A DNA stretch of 16,420 nt from Ruminococcus sp. UBA7014. GTDB taxonomy: Bacteria; Bacillota; Clostridia; Oscillospirales; Ruminococcaceae. Shown here piece after piece: positions 14,049 to 16,420 of the stretch. The stretch is taken from NCBI GenBank assembly GCA_002449575.1, contig DJXC01000009.1, positions 1 through 16,420 on the forward strand, in the 5' to 3' direction. The notes under the pieces are model-generated. The model was given only the letters and a program-made list of their open reading frames with translations, ran no database searches and was not told the DNA's origin. The position numbers were made by a program, and so were the translations under genes. How positions within the stretch are numbered: position 1 is the stretch's first letter; the number at the start of each line of letters is the position of its first letter.

Positions 14049-15404
14049 TTAAATATTATAAGTCAGTGTTCTTTCATCAATGATGCGCTTGGATTTATGT
14101 TCAGAACGAGTGCCGAGTCCGCCGTCCGGATGTACAATCACTTTTGCAGGCTTGACACCGATTCTTGCTTTCAGTGCAGCAGATGTCTTGTTAGCCACTT
14201 CTTCATCTGTTTCGGAGTTATCAGCATTCTTTTCAATTTCAACGGCATATTTGCAGGTCAGGTCTTTCTCGAAAATTCTGATTAAATATTCGCCGGTGAT
14301 GCCGTCCAAATCACGGATAACAGCTTCAATATCACTTGGAAAGACATTGACAGCGGATACAATAAACATGTCATCTTTTCTGCCGTTGATGTAGATTCTG
14401 CCGTGAGTGCGTCCGCATTTGCAGGGAGTACGGTCAATTCTGCCGATGTCACCAGTTCTGAACCGGATAAGCGGTCTTGCTTTTTTGCGCAGAGTGGTAT
14501 AAACCAGTTCTCCGGTTTCTCCGGGCGGAAGAATTTCACCGGTATGAATATCCACAGTTTCTACATAAATCTGGTCTTCGCAGATGTGCAGACCGTCATG
14601 ATATTCGCAGTGTGCGGCACATGCGCCGAAAATGTCAGATAATCCATAGAAGTCATAGAGTTCTGCACCCCACAGGTCTTCGATTGCTTTTCTGGTAGCC
14701 GGAATTGAACCGCCGAGTTCTCCGGCAACGATAATTTTCTTGATGTTTAAATCAGTCTTCGGGTCAATTCCGGCTTTCTTCGCCTTTTCCCCTAACTGCC
14801 ATGCATAAGAAGGACTCGTCCAGATAACTGTAGGCTGATAGGTTTTCAGAACGAATAACAGTCTTTCGCTCGGAAGTGTACCGCCCCAGATGCAGAGTGC
14901 GCCGAGATTCTGTGCGCCGATAACGTCAGGACCGCCAACATAAAGAGAGAAGTTCAGAGCATGAACATATCTGTCATTTGGTCTCATGCCGACCTGCCAG
15001 AACCAGCGGCTTTCTGTATTCTGGAATTCGTCAAAGTCCTCTTTGGTGAACGGACTCATTGTCGGTACACCTGTCGAGCCGGAAGATGTGGAAATAAAGA
15101 TAACATCTTCTTCCGGAACGGCGCAGAGTTCACCGAGGAAAGAGCCTTTGCCCTGTGTTTCCCTCTGTGTGATTTTGGTGATGAACGGGAATTTTGCCAA
15201 ATCGTCAAGAGATTTGATATCTTCCGGCTTGACACCTGCTTCATCGAAAGAACGCTTATAATAAGGCGCATTTTCGTAGGCGAATTTCACCATTTCTTTC
15301 AGGCGTTCCAGCTGGAGTTCTTCGAGTTGGGCATGAGGCATAGTTTCGAGTTCCTCATCCCAGAATTTATTGTTGACATCACGTTTGATGACTGCATTGC
15401 TCAT
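14049..15404 (-). CDS. paaK: Phenylacetate-CoA ligase (AMP-forming)
   Basis: A 451-residue protein of the adenylate-forming (ANL) superfamily, normal length for PaaK. It activates phenylacetate or related aryl acids with ATP and CoA, giving the aryl-CoA, AMP and pyrophosphate. Motifs: P-loop-like SSGSTGVPT (107-115), aromatic-acid pocket and A5 motif YGLSDIFG (253-260), RFRTGDIGR (314-322), PCKCGRTHGRI (327-337), hinge GRKDDM (341-346) and the basic C-terminal HKSKRIIDER (436-445), whose Lys is the probable catalytic one. The start at 15404 has GGAGGTA eight bases upstream. It stands alone: no other phenylacetate-catabolism gene and no indolepyruvate oxidoreductase gene is in view. In rumen ruminococci phenylacetate is known to be used for phenylalanine synthesis, so an anabolic or scavenging role is more likely than aerobic breakdown. 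This role is inferred. Confidence 0.92.
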   Translation of the reverse strand: MSNAVIKRDVNNKFWDEELETMPHAQLEELQLERLKEMVKFAYENAPYYKRSFDEAGVKPEDIKSLDDLAKFPFITKITQRETQGKGSFLGELCAVPEEDVIFISTSSGSTGVPTMSPFTKEDFDEFQNTESRWFWQVGMRPNDRYVHALNFSLYVGGPDVIGAQNLGALCIWGGTLPSERLLFVLKTYQPTVIWTSPSYAWQLGEKAKKAGIDPKTDLNIKKIIVAGELGGSIPATRKAIEDLWGAELYDFYGLSDIFGACAAHCEYHDGLHICEDQIYVETVDIHTGEILPPGETGELVYTTLRKKARPLIRFRTGDIGRIDRTPCKCGRTHGRIYINGRKDDMFIVSAVNVFPSDIEAVIRDLDGITGEYLIRIFEKDLTCKYAVEIEKNADNSETDEEVANKTSAALKARIGVKPAKVIVHPDGGLGTRSEHKSKRIIDERTLTYNI

Positions 15405-15464
15405 AATATCTTACCTCCGAATTATTTCTTTTAGAAAACCGATTGTTCTCTGTTTCTGTATATT

Positions 15465-15493
15465 ATTATACACTGATAATTCCTATTTGTCAA
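15465..15493 (-). promoter_or_regulatory. Consensus promoter of the phenylacetate-CoA ligase gene
   Basis: On the - strand: TTGACA (15493-15488), 17 bp, TATAAT (15470-15465). Both hexamers are perfect, making it the strongest promoter in the window by sequence. It is overlapped by a 12-bp inverted repeat (15474-15506), suggesting that it is normally held by a repressor. Confidence 0.88.
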
Positions 15494-15506
15494 GTAGGAA
15501 TTATCA
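15474..15506. promoter_or_regulatory. 12-bp inverted repeat over the ligase promoter, likely operator
   Basis: Perfect arms TGATAATTCCTA (15474-15485) and TAGGAATTATCA (15495-15506) with a 9-base spacer that holds most of the -35 element. Position and symmetry fit a dimeric repressor. The inner CCTA...TAGG symmetry recalls Rrf2-type sites, but the family is a guess. Confidence 0.6.
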
Positions 15507-15523
15507 ATAGCAGGTTATCAATA
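15501..15523. repeat. Direct repeat TTATCAATA upstream of the ligase promoter
   Basis: TTATCAATA at 15501-15509 and again at 15515-15523, 14 bp apart. The first copy overlaps the right arm of the inverted repeat. A further TTATCA is at 15546-15551, and the reverse form TGATAA opens the left arm at 15474. The cluster may give extra regulator contacts. Confidence 0.4.
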
Positions 15524-15548
15524 AAATCTATAACAAAGAAAACGCTTA

Positions 15549-15589
15549 TCATAAAAAGCTGTACAGAAGGAGGTTTCTGCACAGCTTTT
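15549..15589 (-). terminator. Terminator of the ABC permease gene
   Basis: AAAAGCTGT (15554-15562) pairs with ACAGCTTTT (15581-15589); after one mismatch an inner stem CAGAA (15564-15568) / TTCTG (15575-15579) follows. Read on the - strand the hairpin is followed by TTTTTAT. It isolates the ligase from the permease. Confidence 0.8.
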
Positions 15590-15592
15590 GAT

Positions 15593-16420
15593 TTATCTCC
15601 ATTTTAGAAGTCGTTTCTGAAACAGATTAAACAGGAAAGTGACACCAATCACTACAATGCCAATGACAAGCAGTCCGGTGATGGTTCTGGTATAGTCCCC
15701 AAAATCGGAATAGTACTTCACATAATAGCCCATGCCGTCACGTGCGCCAATCATCTCGGCAGATGTCAGCAGAATGAAGCTGACACTCAGCCCCTGATTG
15801 CAGCCTAAGAAAATCTGCGGAAGTGATGCGGGCAGAATTACCTGAAATAATAATTCCGGCTTGCTGACGTTCAGGACTTTTGCGGAATCCATAATCCGCT
15901 TGTCAACATTGAGAACACCGCTCATTGTTCCGGCGAATACAGGCCAGAAAGAAGCTAAGAAAATCACAAATACTGATACGCTCCGGAATGTCGGGAGCAG
16001 TGCAATTCCATAAGGAATATAGACAATCGGCGGAATCGAACTGAAAAATTTGCTCAGATAAGTCGCTGCATTTCCGGCTCTTGCCGCCCAGCCGAGAAAT
16101 AATCCCAGCGGAATCGCTGCTGCACATGCCAGCAGAAAACCTTGCAGAATAATTCCGACAGAACTTCTGATATTAATCAGAATCTTTTGCCAGTCCTCTC
16201 CGAACTGTGCCAGAATCTTCCCAAACGGCGGAAATAATGACGGATTCAGCAGATTCAGCTTAGAAGTTGCCAGTGTCCAGAGAATCAGGAACGCATAGAT
16301 AAAACCGACAATATCCAGAAATAAATTCCGGTTTTCTTTCTTTCTGATAAAACCTGTCAGTGCCAGAGTCACAAGTTCAGCAACAACGGCAAAAGCGATT
16401 AAATAATTTGTATGATTTTC
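15593..16420 (-). CDS. ABC transporter permease, SsuC/TauC/NrtB-type (partial, 5' end outside window)
   Basis: 275 codons are visible and the frame has no stop up to the right edge. A GTG at 16372 could be taken as a start, but the codons before it (NYLIAFAVVAELV...) are hydrophobic and continue a membrane helix, so the true start probably lies beyond the window. The protein is a membrane subunit with about six or seven hydrophobic segments. The BPD_transp_1 coupling loop lies near 15803-15892, with DSAKVLNVSKPELLFQVILP and the following LPQIFLG, close to the EAA-x3-G-x9-I-x-LP pattern. The segment GARDGMGYYV is typical of nitrate/sulfonate/taurine-type importers. The usual partners, an ATPase and a periplasmic-type binding protein, should lie to the right. 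Substrate could be a sulfonate, nitrate, bicarbonate, thiamine precursor or similar; the sequence does not decide. Confidence 0.87.
   Translation of the reverse strand, partial: ENHTNYLIAFAVVAELVTLALTGFIRKKENRNLFLDIVGFIYAFLILWTLATSKLNLLNPSLFPPFGKILAQFGEDWQKILINIRSSVGIILQGFLLACAAAIPLGLFLGWAARAGNAATYLSKFFSSIPPIVYIPYGIALLPTFRSVSVFVIFLASFWPVFAGTMSGVLNVDKRIMDSAKVLNVSKPELLFQVILPASLPQIFLGCNQGLSVSFILLTSAEMIGARDGMGYYVKYYSDFGDYTRTITGLLVIGIVVIGVTFLFNLFQKRLLKWR

Noticed and set aside
15537..15550. AGAAAACGCTTATC, another cre-like core
   Set aside because: It matches only about 11 of 14 positions and lies between the permease terminator and the ligase upstream region, with no promoter arrangement supporting a role.
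16370..16372. GTG as the start of the ABC permease
   Set aside because: The frame stays open to the window edge and the upstream residues form a continuous hydrophobic helix, so the gene is better called partial.

Overview
This 16.4 kb window looks like chromosome from a low-to-mid GC, fibre-degrading member of the Firmicutes, most likely a cellulosome-forming Ruminococcus or close relative (R. flavefaciens/R. champanellensis type). The strongest clue is a 1267-residue secreted enzyme at 8162-11965 with the order CBM22, GH10, CBM22, type I dockerin, GH43, CBM6. Strong AGGAGG-type ribosome sites, housekeeping promoters (TTGACA/TATAAT with 17 bp spacing), the pth-mfd pair and an IreB gene fit the same group. 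The species call is inference.

Layout from the left. A copper-ATPase-like C-terminal HMA domain runs in from the left edge (1-156). It is followed by a small cysteine-rich DUF1540 protein (245-430), the IreB-family regulator (641-886) and a secreted PdaA-like polysaccharide deacetylase (978-1727), all on the + strand. A Nudix hydrolase (1745-2170, -) converges on the deacetylase and shares its terminator. It diverges from a CPBP membrane protease (2364-3491, +). The pth-mfd operon (7643 to 3546, -) converges on the protease. After a 0.5 kb intergenic region rich in inverted repeats comes the xylanase/GH43 enzyme (+). It converges on a two-gene operon of a UAP1-like UDP-sugar pyrophosphorylase and a GNAT acetyltransferase (13830 to 12116, -). 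Next are a phenylacetate-CoA ligase (15404-14049, -) and an SsuC/TauC-type ABC permease that runs off the right edge (15593-16420, -).

Most units have their own promoter and intrinsic terminator, so this is ordinary core chromosome with short transcription units and not a mobile island. I saw no tRNA, rRNA, CRISPR array, insertion sequence, phage gene or attachment site.

Functional threads: the deacetylase and IreB touch the cell envelope. Pth and Mfd serve translation and transcription-coupled repair. The dockerin enzyme would dock to a scaffoldin encoded elsewhere and attack arabinoxylan. The ligase could activate phenylacetate, which rumen ruminococci are known to use.

The most interesting unexplained signals are non-coding. 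They are a hairpin-rich stretch upstream of the xylanase (7877-8060), a 12-bp inverted repeat sitting on a consensus promoter upstream of the ligase (15474-15506), several other palindromes at promoters, and a strong excess of the hexamer TTCCGG across the window. No clearly new multi-gene system is visible.
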